In this document: positions 38,767 to 47,158 of the stretch, piece by piece
Position numbering within the stretch: position 1 is the first letter of the stretch
Layout: each line of letters starts with the position of its first letter
Assembly: GCF_017355915.2 (NCBI RefSeq)
Contig: NZ_JAFEUV020000018.1
Coordinates: 1-64,000 of the forward strand
Direction of reading: 5' to 3'
DNA: 64,000 bases
DNA from: Telluribacter roseus
GTDB lineage: Bacteria > Bacteroidota > Bacteroidia > Cytophagales > Spirosomataceae
Notes under the pieces: model-generated
What the model was told of the DNA's origin: nothing
Database searches by the model: none
Seen by the model: only the letters and a program-made list of their open reading frames with translations
Translations under genes and position numbers: made by a program

Positions 38767-40215
38767 TTACTCCCATACATAGGTAGCCACCGCTCCGGCC
38801 GCTAGCGTAGCAGATACAGCTTTACCTCCGGATCGGATAGAGAATGTCTGGCTAGTTCGCCCCTCATTCAGCACGACCAGTACTTTCTGGCCGGAGGGGG
38901 TCCGAAACGCCACATTGGGTAGTTGAGCAGGCACATTGGACCCGATGCGGACGGAGCCCGGCCGTACCCATTTGGCAGCATGGGCTATGACGTAGTAGGC
39001 CGGATTGCGTACTATCTCATCGTTGGGAGCAATGGTAACAGCACCCAGGCACTGATCGCAGCCTCCTTCGGTATGCGGCCGTTGCTGGGGGTCAGAGGCC
39101 AGGTTCCACTCCAGTACCGTACGGGACCAGTTGCGGGAGGCTCCTATGATCAGGTTCCTGACGTGCCAGGGCAGGTCACCGGCCAAGTTGCCCGGCGCCC
39201 CCACCCACTGCTCCGTAAAGTAGATAGCTTTGTCGGGATGGGCACGGTGTACTTCCGAAAGAGCTTCAATGGAGCCGCCGTACAGGTGAAAGGCTGAGCC
39301 ATCTACGTACTTTCGGGCCTCCGGGTCATTGAGGATAGTAATAGGGTAGTCAGGACGATCGGCGTTGTGGTCGTAGATAAGGATTTTTGTTTTCAGACCA
39401 GCCTCTGCGAAGGCTGGTCCCAAGCTGCGCTTGATAAAGGTGGCCTGCTCGTCGGGAAGCATCAGCAGGCTGGGGTTATTGCCGGGGTGCAGGGGCTCGT
39501 TCTGGATGGTAATGGCGTCAATATCTATTCCCTCCTTCCGCATCTCCTGTTTGTACCTTACAAAGTACCTGGCGTAGGCATCATAAAACTCGGGCTTCAG
39601 GCTACCTCCTTTTGAGCTCTCATTGGTCTTCATCCAGACGGGCGGCGACCAGGGCGAAGCCATAATGCGTATATCCCGATTGATAGCCAGTATCTGCTTA
39701 AGTATAGGCAACAGATCCTTTCGCTCCGGTTCCAAACTGAACCGGGTCATCTCCGGGTCAGTTTGTCCGGCAGGTAGATCGTTGTAGCTGAATACCCGGT
39801 CACTCAGATCAGACGCTCCGATACTCAACCTCAGGTAGCTGACGCCAATACCATTCCCTGCGGTGCTGATCAGCTCCCTGAGCAGGGCCTCCCGGGCTGC
39901 CGGTCTCATCCGGTTAAGCAGGATAGCGCTGCCGCCCGTGAGGGTATAACCAAAGCCTTCGATATGCTGGTAGGTCTGACTATCATCTACCATAATGACC
40001 GGGCCACCAGTAGTATCTGCTGAAGCTCCTATTCGCAATGCCTGCTGCCGCTGAAACAGTACCTGCCCGGCTGGATGGGTCAGCCATACGGCTACCTGCC
40101 CCGACTGATTATCCTGAACAGTAGTTTGTTGTGTGGTATACTTTTTATTACAAGATAGTAGGCCCAGTAACAAAGGCAGCAGAAGCCATGCTGGGCTGTA
40201 AAGAATTGTACGCAT
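38767..40215 (-). CDS. GH30-family glycosidase lipoprotein
   Basis: 482 residues. Lipobox LLSC (Cys22). The catalytic (beta/alpha)8 barrel has the clan GH-A pair: acid/base Glu240 in TIQNEP and nucleophile Glu335 in YFTEQW. IEGFGYTLTGGSA near 85-97 and ASPWSPPVWMKTN at 186-198 are GH30 hallmarks (glucosylceramidase/beta-1,6-glucanase/xylosidase group). A C-terminal beta domain (about 410-482) is present. It acts at the outer surface or periplasm on a beta-glycan. No SusC/D pair adjacent; monocistronic. Confidence 0.9.
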   Translation of the reverse strand: MRTILYSPAWLLLPLLLGLLSCNKKYTTQQTTVQDNQSGQVAVWLTHPAGQVLFQRQQALRIGASADTTGGPVIMVDDSQTYQHIEGFGYTLTGGSAILLNRMRPAAREALLRELISTAGNGIGVSYLRLSIGASDLSDRVFSYNDLPAGQTDPEMTRFSLEPERKDLLPILKQILAINRDIRIMASPWSPPVWMKTNESSKGGSLKPEFYDAYARYFVRYKQEMRKEGIDIDAITIQNEPLHPGNNPSLLMLPDEQATFIKRSLGPAFAEAGLKTKILIYDHNADRPDYPITILNDPEARKYVDGSAFHLYGGSIEALSEVHRAHPDKAIYFTEQWVGAPGNLAGDLPWHVRNLIIGASRNWSRTVLEWNLASDPQQRPHTEGGCDQCLGAVTIAPNDEIVRNPAYYVIAHAAKWVRPGSVRIGSNVPAQLPNVAFRTPSGQKVLVVLNEGRTSQTFSIRSGGKAVSATLAAGAVATYVWE

Positions 40216-40338
40216 AATGGTAAGGGTAAACGGCGGTGAAGCAGGTCTTCCAATTAATGTAAATACCTGCTGATTTTATCTAAAACAAAAAAAGCTACAT
40301 TTACAAAAAAAACACATCTAGCTAACTATTAACTACAA

Positions 40339-41046
40339 ATGGACATCTTTGTGGGCAGCCTTCCCTTCAAAATGAAGGAAAGAGAATTGCAGGAGATCTT
40401 TGAGAAGTACGGAGAAGTATCTTCCGTGAAGATCATCATCGATCATGAAACCCGACAGAATAAAGGGTTTGGCTTCGTTAAAATGCCCGACGAACAGCAG
40501 GCTCAGCATGCCATCTCGGAACTGAATGGTGTAGAGATAGACGGGCGTCCGCTCGTTGTAAACGAATCCAAGTTCAAGAAAGAGGCCGGTCGTCCCGGTG
40601 GCGATAGCCGTCCGGAAAGAAGTGGTCCACGTCCACAGGGAAGCGGTCCTCGCCCTCAGGGTAGTGGCCCCCGCTCCGATAGCGGCAGCAGCCGTCCGGA
40701 AAGCGGGTATGGCAGCCGACCTGACAGCAGCCGCTCAGACAGCGGTCGCTCAGACAGCAGCCGTACAGACAGCAGTCGCTCAGACAACAGCAGTTTCAAA
40801 AGAGGAAGCGGTGACTACCAGGGCCGAACCTTTGATCGTAACAGTGGCAGTGGCTCTCAGGGCAGCGGCGGATTTAGCTCCGGAGGTGACTTCAGCTGGG
40901 ATGCAGGCGCTCAAAAAGGTAACTCACGTAGAGGCAAAGACACCCGTAAAGACAGTGGCTCCGGCCGTAATGGCAATAAGGGTAGCTTTGACCGTAATAA
41001 AGGCAAAAAAGGAGGTAATCGCTGGGATTGGGATGATGATGAATAA
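40339..41046 (+). CDS. RRM RNA-binding protein with Ser/Arg/Gly-rich tail
   Basis: 235 residues. Residues 1-78 are an RRM: RNP2 IFVGSL (3-8) and RNP1 KGFGFVKM (42-49), both with the aromatic RNA-contact residues. Residues 88-235 are disordered: SGPRPQG repeats (95-108), then RSDS/SRTD/SRSD repeats (128-150), Gly/Ser runs, basic RG/GK runs and an acidic WDWDDDE end. It resembles bacterial RRM cold-shock-type proteins, but the tail is unusually long and SR-like. Likely binds single-stranded RNA; condensate formation or phosphorylation of the tail is speculation. It precedes the aldose epimerase gene by 39 bases. Confidence 0.88.
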   Translation: MDIFVGSLPFKMKERELQEIFEKYGEVSSVKIIIDHETRQNKGFGFVKMPDEQQAQHAISELNGVEIDGRPLVVNESKFKKEAGRPGGDSRPERSGPRPQGSGPRPQGSGPRSDSGSSRPESGYGSRPDSSRSDSGRSDSSRTDSSRSDNSSFKRGSGDYQGRTFDRNSGSGSQGSGGFSSGGDFSWDAGAQKGNSRRGKDTRKDSGSGRNGNKGSFDRNKGKKGGNRWDWDDDE

Positions 41047-41085
41047 GTCTTTTCAACTCCATTACAATCCTATTCATAATCATAC

Positions 41086-41961
41086 ATGCATACAATTGAG
41101 AACAATCAGCTAAGAGTAACCGTCAAGGAAACCGGAGCTGAACTTTGCCGGATTCAATCAGTAATTACCGGTATGGATTACTTGTGGGACGGTAACCCGG
41201 ATATCTGGCCCAGCCATGCACCGGTACTTTTCCCCATTATAGGTGAACTGAAAGAAGGTACTTACCACTACCAGGGCAACAACTACCAGCTCAATCGACA
41301 CGGTTTCGTTCGGAACAACCCTAAGGTGAGGCTGGCCGACAGTACCGACAACAGTCTGCGCTTCACACTGAGCTACGACGAAGACTTGCTGCTGGCTTAC
41401 CCGTTCCGGTTTGAGTTTAACATCCGTTATACGCTGGAAGATAACCGCATCATCGTACACCACGAGGTAAAAAATCTGGGAGACGATGTGATGTTGTTCT
41501 CGATAGGCGGGCACCCTGCCTTCAGGTGTCCACGTCAGAATGGTGAAAACTATGATGACTTCTACCTGGAATTTGAGCAGCGCGAAACCGTATCCCGCTG
41601 GTTACTGACCGACAAGGGGCTGCTAAGCGGCGAAACTGAACCCGTCTTAAAGGATACCAAAAACCTGCCCATATATCACAGGTTATTTGATCAGGATGCA
41701 CTGGTGTTCAAGGATTTAAAATCTACCAAAGTTAGCCTTAAGAGCAGGAAGTCAGATCAGGTAGTGGCTTTGTATTTTGGTGATTTTCCGTACCTGGGCA
41801 TCTGGGCCAAGCCCAAAGGTGACTATGTATGTATAGAGCCCTGGCACGGAGTAGCCGACAGCCATGATACGGACCAGAACCTCGAAACCAAGGAAGGGAT
41901 CATCAGGTTACAGGGGGGTGGTACTTTCACGGCCTCCTATACCATCGAGATCATCGAGTAA
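41086..41961 (+). CDS. Aldose 1-epimerase-like (galactose mutarotase) protein
   Basis: 291 residues, LacX/YeaD-like branch of the mutarotase superfamily. Beta-sandwich with conserved pieces: PVLFPIIGELKEGTYHYQG near 46-64, HGFVRNN at 71-77 and GGHPAFRCP at 141-149 (catalytic His), a Glu near the C-terminus in YVCIEPWHGVAD. It interconverts sugar or sugar-6-phosphate anomers in the cytoplasm. Its start is 39 bases after the RRM gene stop, so cotranscription is possible. Ends at a bidirectional terminator. Confidence 0.85.
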   Translation: MHTIENNQLRVTVKETGAELCRIQSVITGMDYLWDGNPDIWPSHAPVLFPIIGELKEGTYHYQGNNYQLNRHGFVRNNPKVRLADSTDNSLRFTLSYDEDLLLAYPFRFEFNIRYTLEDNRIIVHHEVKNLGDDVMLFSIGGHPAFRCPRQNGENYDDFYLEFEQRETVSRWLLTDKGLLSGETEPVLKDTKNLPIYHRLFDQDALVFKDLKSTKVSLKSRKSDQVVALYFGDFPYLGIWAKPKGDYVCIEPWHGVADSHDTDQNLETKEGIIRLQGGGTFTASYTIEIIE

Positions 41962-41990
41962 CAGATACGTACTTACTTAGCAGATATAGA

Positions 41991-42023
41991 AAAGCCCCCG
42001 CCAGAAACCTGGTCGGGGGCTTT
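41991..42023. terminator. Bidirectional terminator
   Basis: AAAGCCCCCG (41991-42000) pairs with CGGGGGCTTT (42014-42023), with an inner CCAG/CTGG stem. It separates the convergent epimerase and alcohol dehydrogenase genes. Confidence 0.88.
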
Positions 42024-42050
42024 GTAGTTGAAATGAGCCATCAACTAGTA

Positions 42051-43208
42051 TCAGGGTTTCAGCACCACCTTTACGCAGTCATCTTTCTTGTGCTTAAACA
42101 TTTCGTAACCACGTGATGCATCAATCAGAGGAATCTCGTGGGTGATAATATCATTAAGGACTACTTTCTGGTCCTTCACCAGGTCAAAGAGGTGATCGAT
42201 ATAGCGCTGCACCATGGCCTGCCCCATCTTGATGGTGAGTCCTTTGTCAAAAATACGGTGAAGCGGAAAGTTATTATACGGACTGCCGTATACTCCTACC
42301 ACGGTAACCGTACCTCCACGCCGTACTGCTTCAAAACATTGCTCCAGAACCTTAACGGTACCTTTTTCCAGCATCAGGGTAGCCTTTACCTTATCCAGCG
42401 TACTGCGCTCGGCTTCCACGCCTACGGCATCCACGCATACATCGGCTCCCCGCCCGGAGGTCATCTCCCGGATGGCTTCAATTACATCTACCTTGTGGGG
42501 GTTCAGTACCTCTACGTTGTTGTTCTTTTTGGCCATGTCGAGGCGGTAGTCCAGCGGATCAATGGCAATCACCCGTTTGGCCCCCTGCAGCCAGGCCGCC
42601 TTCTGGGCCATCAGCCCCACCGGCCCCGAACCAAAGATCGCTACCGTTTCGCCCCCTTTCAGATTGGCCCAGTCAATGGCTGCCCAACCCGTTGGAAATA
42701 TATCCGTCAGGAACAGGACCTGCTCGTCGGTCATGCCTTCGGGTACTTTTCGTACGTTAAATTCAGAATACTGAACACGGGCGTATTCAGCCTGTCCGCC
42801 GGCGTAGCCACCATAGATATCGGTGTAGCCATAGAGTCCGGCCCCTTTGCCACTCAACATGTTCCCCTCAGGTCCGTAGAACTCAGGGTTAGAGTTTTCA
42901 CAATGGGTATGCAGGTCATTGTTACAGAAGAAGCAGCCCCCACAGGCAACCGGAAAGGGCACCACTACCCGGTCGCCTTTTTTAAGATTTTTAACATTGG
43001 GACCTACCTCCTCTACTACTCCCATAAACTCATGACCCAGAATCTGATTGCGTAGCTGGGGGAAGAATCCATCGTAGATGTGCAGGTCAGAGCCACAAAT
43101 GGCGGTAGAAGTCACCTTCAGAATAACATCACCTTTCATTTCAATACGCGGATCTTCGACGGTGTCTACTCTGATATCACCAATCTTGTGGAAAACAGCT
43201 GCTTTCAT
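42051..43208 (-). CDS. Zinc-dependent alcohol dehydrogenase
   Basis: 385 residues, medium-chain dehydrogenase/reductase. Catalytic zinc ligands Cys38 (AICGSD) and the HE of GHE (59-60); structural zinc Cys89, Cys92, Cys95, Cys103. Rossmann motif GSGPVGLMA is near 194-202. The long acidic loop after the structural zinc and the insert around 105-135 resemble formaldehyde-dismutase/FDH-like members. NAD(P)-linked oxidation of an alcohol or aldehyde adduct, cytosolic. Single gene with a shared terminator. Confidence 0.88.
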   Translation of the reverse strand: MKAAVFHKIGDIRVDTVEDPRIEMKGDVILKVTSTAICGSDLHIYDGFFPQLRNQILGHEFMGVVEEVGPNVKNLKKGDRVVVPFPVACGGCFFCNNDLHTHCENSNPEFYGPEGNMLSGKGAGLYGYTDIYGGYAGGQAEYARVQYSEFNVRKVPEGMTDEQVLFLTDIFPTGWAAIDWANLKGGETVAIFGSGPVGLMAQKAAWLQGAKRVIAIDPLDYRLDMAKKNNNVEVLNPHKVDVIEAIREMTSGRGADVCVDAVGVEAERSTLDKVKATLMLEKGTVKVLEQCFEAVRRGGTVTVVGVYGSPYNNFPLHRIFDKGLTIKMGQAMVQRYIDHLFDLVKDQKVVLNDIITHEIPLIDASRGYEMFKHKKDDCVKVVLKP

Positions 43209-43329
43209 AGTATTCTTGTTGAAGTGTGAATAAACAATTTACCACCAGTACCGCCAAAAAAATCAAGCCAGCCTCCGGCTTTTCCCACAACACTACTACT
43301 CCAGGAACCACCATATCCTAAACTAACGT

Positions 43330-43337
43330 TACCTTTG
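43330..43337 (+). promoter_or_regulatory. Candidate -7 element of radical SAM gene
   Basis: TACCTTTG matches TAnnTTTG exactly. It overlaps a TTG that would otherwise extend the gene, and lies 19 bases before the ATG at 43356, arguing that the ATG is the true start with a very short leader. Confidence 0.5.
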
Positions 43338-43355
43338 CATCCGAATCACAGCAGA

Positions 43356-45566
43356 ATGAGTAGCGCCTTGACACAGAAGATCTTATTTATTACCCCTCCG
43401 TTTACCCAGCTCAATACCCCCTACCCGGCCACGGCGTATCTCAAAGGCTTTCTGAACACCAGAGGCTACGAGTCGCACCAGGCCGACCTGGGTATAGAGG
43501 TGATCCTGAGACTATTTTCTTCCAAGGGGTTACGGCGGATGTTTGCGGAGCTGGAGGCCTCGGATGTGGAGCTTTCTGACAACAGCTACCGCATCTACGC
43601 CCTGCGCGACGAGTACATTAGTACCATCGACCCGGTGATCCGATTCCTGCAGAACAAAAACCCGACACTGGCCCACAGCATCTGCGACCGGAGCTACCTG
43701 CCCGAAGCCTCGCGTTTTGAGCAGCTCGACGAGCTGGATTGGGCTTTTGGTACCATGGGCATCCAGGACAAGGCGCGGCACCTGGCCACGCTGTACCTCG
43801 AGGACCTGGGGGATCTGATTCAGGAGGCCATTGACCCGCATTTTGGATTTAGCCGCTACGCCGAGAGGCTGGGGCGTACCGCTACGCATTTTGACGAAAT
43901 TGAAGCCACTTTACTGGCGCCTGATACACTTATCTCCTCCCTACTGGTAGATCTGCTCGAGCAGAAAATTCAGCAGTGGCAGCCTACCGTGGTGTGTCTG
44001 ACGGTGCCCTTCCCGGGCAACCTGTACGGGGCCTTCAAATGCGGACAGTACATTAAGCGCCACTACCCGCAGATAGCCTTGGTGATGGGAGGTGGATACG
44101 CCAATACCGAACTTCGTACTCTGCGCGAACCACGGGTATTTGACTATATAGATTACATCAGCCTCGACGACGGTGAAGCGCCGCTTATCAACCTGCTGGA
44201 GTACCTGTCGGGCCAGCGGGAGCAGCGGGAGCTAAAACGGGTATTTGCCCGCACCGACGGAACGGTCATCTACTACAACGGAGCCAAAGAAAAGGACGTC
44301 TCCCAGCGCGATACCGGTACTCCCGACTACGGCGATCTGCCGCTACACGAGTACCTGTCGGTGATCGAGATCGTCAACCCCATGCACCGGCTGTGGAGCG
44401 ATGGTCGCTGGAACAAGCTGACCCTGGCCCACGGATGCTACTGGGGCAAGTGCTCGTTCTGTGACATCTCACTGGACTACATCAAGCGCTATGAGCCCGT
44501 TACAGCCTCCCTCCTATGCGACCGCATCGAAGAGATCATCGAGCAGACGGGACAGAATGGGTTTCACTTCGTGGACGAGGCCGCTCCTCCGGCCCTGCTC
44601 CGTGACCTGGCGCTGGAGATCATCCGCCGCAAGCTGACGGTAGTGTGGTGGACCAACATTCGTTTTGAGAAGAACTTCACGGCGGACCTGTGTCAGCTCC
44701 TGAAAGCCTCCGGCTGTATAGCCGTATCGGGCGGATTGGAGGTGGCCTCGGACCGCCTGCTCGAGCGCATGAAAAAGGGGGTAACTGTAGCTCAGGTAGC
44801 CCGCGTGGCCGATGGATTTACGCAGGCGGGTATTATGGTACATGCCTACCTGATGTACGGCTTCCCCACCCAGACGGCGCTGGAAACCATAGACTCCCTG
44901 GAGATGGTCCGGCAGCTGTTCCAGCTGGGGGTAGTGCAGTCGGGCTTCTGGCACCGCTTTGCCATGACAGCCCACAGCCCTGTGGGGCTGCATCCGGCGG
45001 AGTTTGATGTGATGCGCATTGGTCCTGACTTTGGGGGATTTGCCGACAATGACCTCTTCCACGATGACCCCACCGGTGCTGATCATGACCTGTTTGCCGA
45101 AGGACTCAGGAAGTCTCTCTTCAACTACATGCACGGTGTTGGCTTCGACATGCCGCTTAAGAAATGGTTTGATTTCAAAGTACCTCCTACCTCCATTCCC
45201 CCTAACTACATTGAGCGTAGTATCAATGATGCTACCGATGGTCAAGCTCGCCCCAATGCGCTGGCCGTATGGCTGGGAGGTCAGCCCTCGCTGACGGTGT
45301 TTGAGCAGAAGCAGGGCCGACAGGTAGTAGAGATCGCTGAGCTGGAATTTTACAGCAAGAAGAATCACTGGGTACTTACCACCCATGTACTACTGGCCGA
45401 CTGGCTGGTGGATACCCTGCCTCAACTGGCCATTGGGACGCACGAGCCCCTGTCGATGCAGCAGCTAAAAGCCCGCTATGAGCAGGCCGGACTCGGCAGC
45501 TTTGACGACTTCAGGCACTCGTACGTGTGGAAGGAGTTGCATCAGAACGGACTGCTGGTAGTTTAA
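43356..45566 (+). CDS. B12-binding-type radical SAM protein
   Basis: 736 residues from the ATG at 43356; a TTG start at 43335 is less likely because the promoter element overlaps it. An N-terminal cobalamin-binding-like alpha/beta domain (KILFITPPFTQLNTPYPA at about 8-25; VCLTVPFPGNLYGA) precedes the radical SAM core. The cluster motif is Cys361, Cys366, Cys369, i.e. CX4CX2C (GCYWGKCSFCD), one residue longer than CX3CX2C. GGLEVASDRLLERMKKG, the SAM-binding region, follows. A C-terminal domain (about 560-736) is of unknown role. It resembles the B12-binding domain radical SAM family, whose members methylate or rearrange natural products or cofactors. No biosynthetic cluster is adjacent, so substrate is open. 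Confidence 0.85.
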   Translation: MSSALTQKILFITPPFTQLNTPYPATAYLKGFLNTRGYESHQADLGIEVILRLFSSKGLRRMFAELEASDVELSDNSYRIYALRDEYISTIDPVIRFLQNKNPTLAHSICDRSYLPEASRFEQLDELDWAFGTMGIQDKARHLATLYLEDLGDLIQEAIDPHFGFSRYAERLGRTATHFDEIEATLLAPDTLISSLLVDLLEQKIQQWQPTVVCLTVPFPGNLYGAFKCGQYIKRHYPQIALVMGGGYANTELRTLREPRVFDYIDYISLDDGEAPLINLLEYLSGQREQRELKRVFARTDGTVIYYNGAKEKDVSQRDTGTPDYGDLPLHEYLSVIEIVNPMHRLWSDGRWNKLTLAHGCYWGKCSFCDISLDYIKRYEPVTASLLCDRIEEIIEQTGQNGFHFVDEAAPPALLRDLALEIIRRKLTVVWWTNIRFEKNFTADLCQLLKASGCIAVSGGLEVASDRLLERMKKGVTVAQVARVADGFTQAGIMVHAYLMYGFPTQTALETIDSLEMVRQLFQLGVVQSGFWHRFAMTAHSPVGLHPAEFDVMRIGPDFGGFADNDLFHDDPTGADHDLFAEGLRKSLFNYMHGVGFDMPLKKWFDFKVPPTSIPPNYIERSINDATDGQARPNALAVWLGGQPSLTVFEQKQGRQVVEIAELEFYSKKNHWVLTTHVLLADWLVDTLPQLAIGTHEPLSMQQLKARYEQAGLGSFDDFRHSYVWKELHQNGLLVV

Positions 45567-45591
45567 AGAGAAAACGAAATTCCATTTATAG

Positions 45592-45633
45592 AAAAAGAGA
45601 GGAGCCAGTAGTAGTGCTGGCTCCTCTCTTTTT
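45592..45633. terminator. Strong bidirectional terminator
   Basis: A perfect 17-bp stem (45592-45608 with 45617-45633) and 8-nt loop with A/T runs on both flanks. It ends both the radical SAM gene (plus) and the SRPBCC gene (minus), which converge. Confidence 0.92.
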
Positions 45634-45646
45634 GCTTATGTACTTA

Positions 45647-46363
45647 TTATTCAAGCATGCCTTCGTCAGTACCTTGAACATCGTTCATGGTCAGCGTCTC
45701 CCCGGTTTCCATGTAGGATTTGAAGTTCAGAACATCATCCTTTACGATATCCTCAAACATGGGGTTCAGCAGGCGGGCCAGTTCTTTACCGGGCACCCCC
45801 AGCGGTGCCTTATAGGTAATCACTACGTGCAGGGTAGTACCCAGGGCTCCCTGATCCAGGAACTCCACCTTACCGGCATTCTCAATGGTGGAGTCCAGTA
45901 ACGAACGCCAGCTTAGCAGACGGCCCGGCTCATCCTTCACGATCTCGGCTTTCCAGCTTACGCTGCCAATACCTCCGGGTCCGGTTGCGGTCCATTCGGA
46001 GGTCTTGCTGTCCAGCTCATGTACTTTTTTGATATGGCTCATAAAGAGCGGCAGGTTTTCGAGCTTGCGCCAGAAGTTGTATACATCCATACGGTTGCGG
46101 TTAACCGTCATGTTGACGCGGATGTTGATGTTCTGGCTGTGCTCCTGCGCCGGACGGTCCTCGATCATACCGTGTACCGGACAGTAGCCCGTGGTACCTC
46201 TGAACAGCAGGTACCCTCCCAGCAGAGCCTCCGTCATACTGGTTCGTCTACTGGTCAGAGCGTCGTACAGCAGGTACGAACCACCTAACACGGACAGGAT
46301 ACGCTCCGTAGAGCCAACATTGATTTTCTGGTTTCGCAGGATCGGACTATATGCGTCTTTCAT
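45647..46363 (-). CDS. DUF2892-SRPBCC fusion protein
   Basis: 238 residues. Residues about 10-75 resemble the inner-membrane DUF2892 module (STERILSVLGGSYLLYDALT, LLGGYLLFRGTTGYCPVHG; two hydrophobic stretches). Residues about 80-225 are an SRPBCC/START-like domain (VTVNRNRMDVYNFWRKLENLPLF, TGPGGIGSVSWKAEIVKDEPG), which binds hydrophobic ligands. This fusion recurs in Bacteroidota and proteobacteria. Likely a membrane-anchored lipid-binding protein of unknown ligand. Separate from the GAF gene upstream, which has its own terminator. Confidence 0.82.
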   Translation of the reverse strand: MKDAYSPILRNQKINVGSTERILSVLGGSYLLYDALTSRRTSMTEALLGGYLLFRGTTGYCPVHGMIEDRPAQEHSQNINIRVNMTVNRNRMDVYNFWRKLENLPLFMSHIKKVHELDSKTSEWTATGPGGIGSVSWKAEIVKDEPGRLLSWRSLLDSTIENAGKVEFLDQGALGTTLHVVITYKAPLGVPGKELARLLNPMFEDIVKDDVLNFKSYMETGETLTMNDVQGTDEGMLE

Positions 46364-46497
46364 AACATGTATCTACTTGGTGTGGTGTAGCTATAACCAG
46401 GAGCACTGGCGGGTTGTTTGCGCGAGTTTCACCCAATATACCCTTAGGAGCTTTGGTGATAGGCCCCGGAAACTGCCCTTACTCCCTTTAAAAACAA

Positions 46498-46526
46498 AAA
46501 CACCGGCTATGAATCTGCCGGTGTTT
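46498..46526 (-). terminator. Terminator of GAF gene
   Basis: AAACACCGGC (46498-46507) pairs with GCCGGTGTTT (46517-46526); the minus strand then reads TTTTTGTTTTT. It lies 26 bases beyond the GAF gene stop. Confidence 0.88.
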
Positions 46527-46552
46527 CATATACTTACGCCCTAAGGGTAGAC

Positions 46553-47032
46553 TTATTCCTTACCTCTGATCAGGCAGCGGCTCATTTCTTCCCCTATTTT
46601 CATCAGCTCGCTTACCTCTTCCTCCGTAAAGTCATAGGGAACGGGCTTGGCTATTCCCAATACCCCGTGCAATTCGCCCTCCAGCATCATAGGGGCGGCT
46701 ATGGAGCCTTCTACTTTAGTTTCGCGGGCAGCGGGCCGTGCTACGCCCGATTCGTCGGTCTGGAGGTTGCACATCTCCACGGGTTCACGGCGCTCGGCGG
46801 CGATGCCGGCCATGCCTTTGCCAATGGGTATCTCCTGCATTTTGGGAAGCAGAAACTCAGGAATGCCCTGCTGCGCCTGCAGCTTCAGGAGCTGGCTCCC
46901 CTCGTCCAGAAAGTGAATGGTACCGGTGGTACAATCGAAAGCCTCGATTATATCCGAAAGTAGTAACTGCCAGTCAACCGCCGACGGCACTGATTGTAAT
47001 GAGCTATAGATGGATGAAGTGTTGGTTCTCAT
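46553..47032 (-). CDS. Single-domain GAF protein
   Basis: 159 residues, essentially one GAF domain with no output domain: FDCTTGTIHFLDEGSQLLKLQAQQGI, PIGKGMAGIAAERREPVEMCNLQTDES and PMMLEGELHGVLGIAKP. Stand-alone GAF proteins can bind small ligands or act as free-methionine-sulfoxide reductases; the latter carry conserved Cys residues, and only one candidate Cys (MCNLQ) lies in the expected region, so that role is doubtful. Cytosolic, own terminator. Confidence 0.8.
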   Translation of the reverse strand: MRTNTSSIYSSLQSVPSAVDWQLLLSDIIEAFDCTTGTIHFLDEGSQLLKLQAQQGIPEFLLPKMQEIPIGKGMAGIAAERREPVEMCNLQTDESGVARPAARETKVEGSIAAPMMLEGELHGVLGIAKPVPYDFTEEEVSELMKIGEEMSRCLIRGKE

Positions 47033-47158
47033 ACTATGTTAGAATTATAAGATAAATCACGGAATGCAGTAGCTTGCTTTTATGCCCGGTAATATAGCCA
47101 AACAAGCAGCACTTTCCTTAGGTTTACATTCTCTTATAGTTTATACACATCTTACCTG

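Noticed and set aside
40600-40800. Short repeats suggesting a CRISPR or minisatellite
   Set aside because: Units are in-frame codons of the RRM protein tail, irregular in length, with no spacer structure.
42138-43055. 305-codon plus-strand frame
   Set aside because: Antisense to the zinc alcohol dehydrogenase, whose metal ligands are complete in the other frame.
44514-45386. 290-codon minus-strand frame
   Set aside because: Antisense to the radical SAM gene; no recognisable features.
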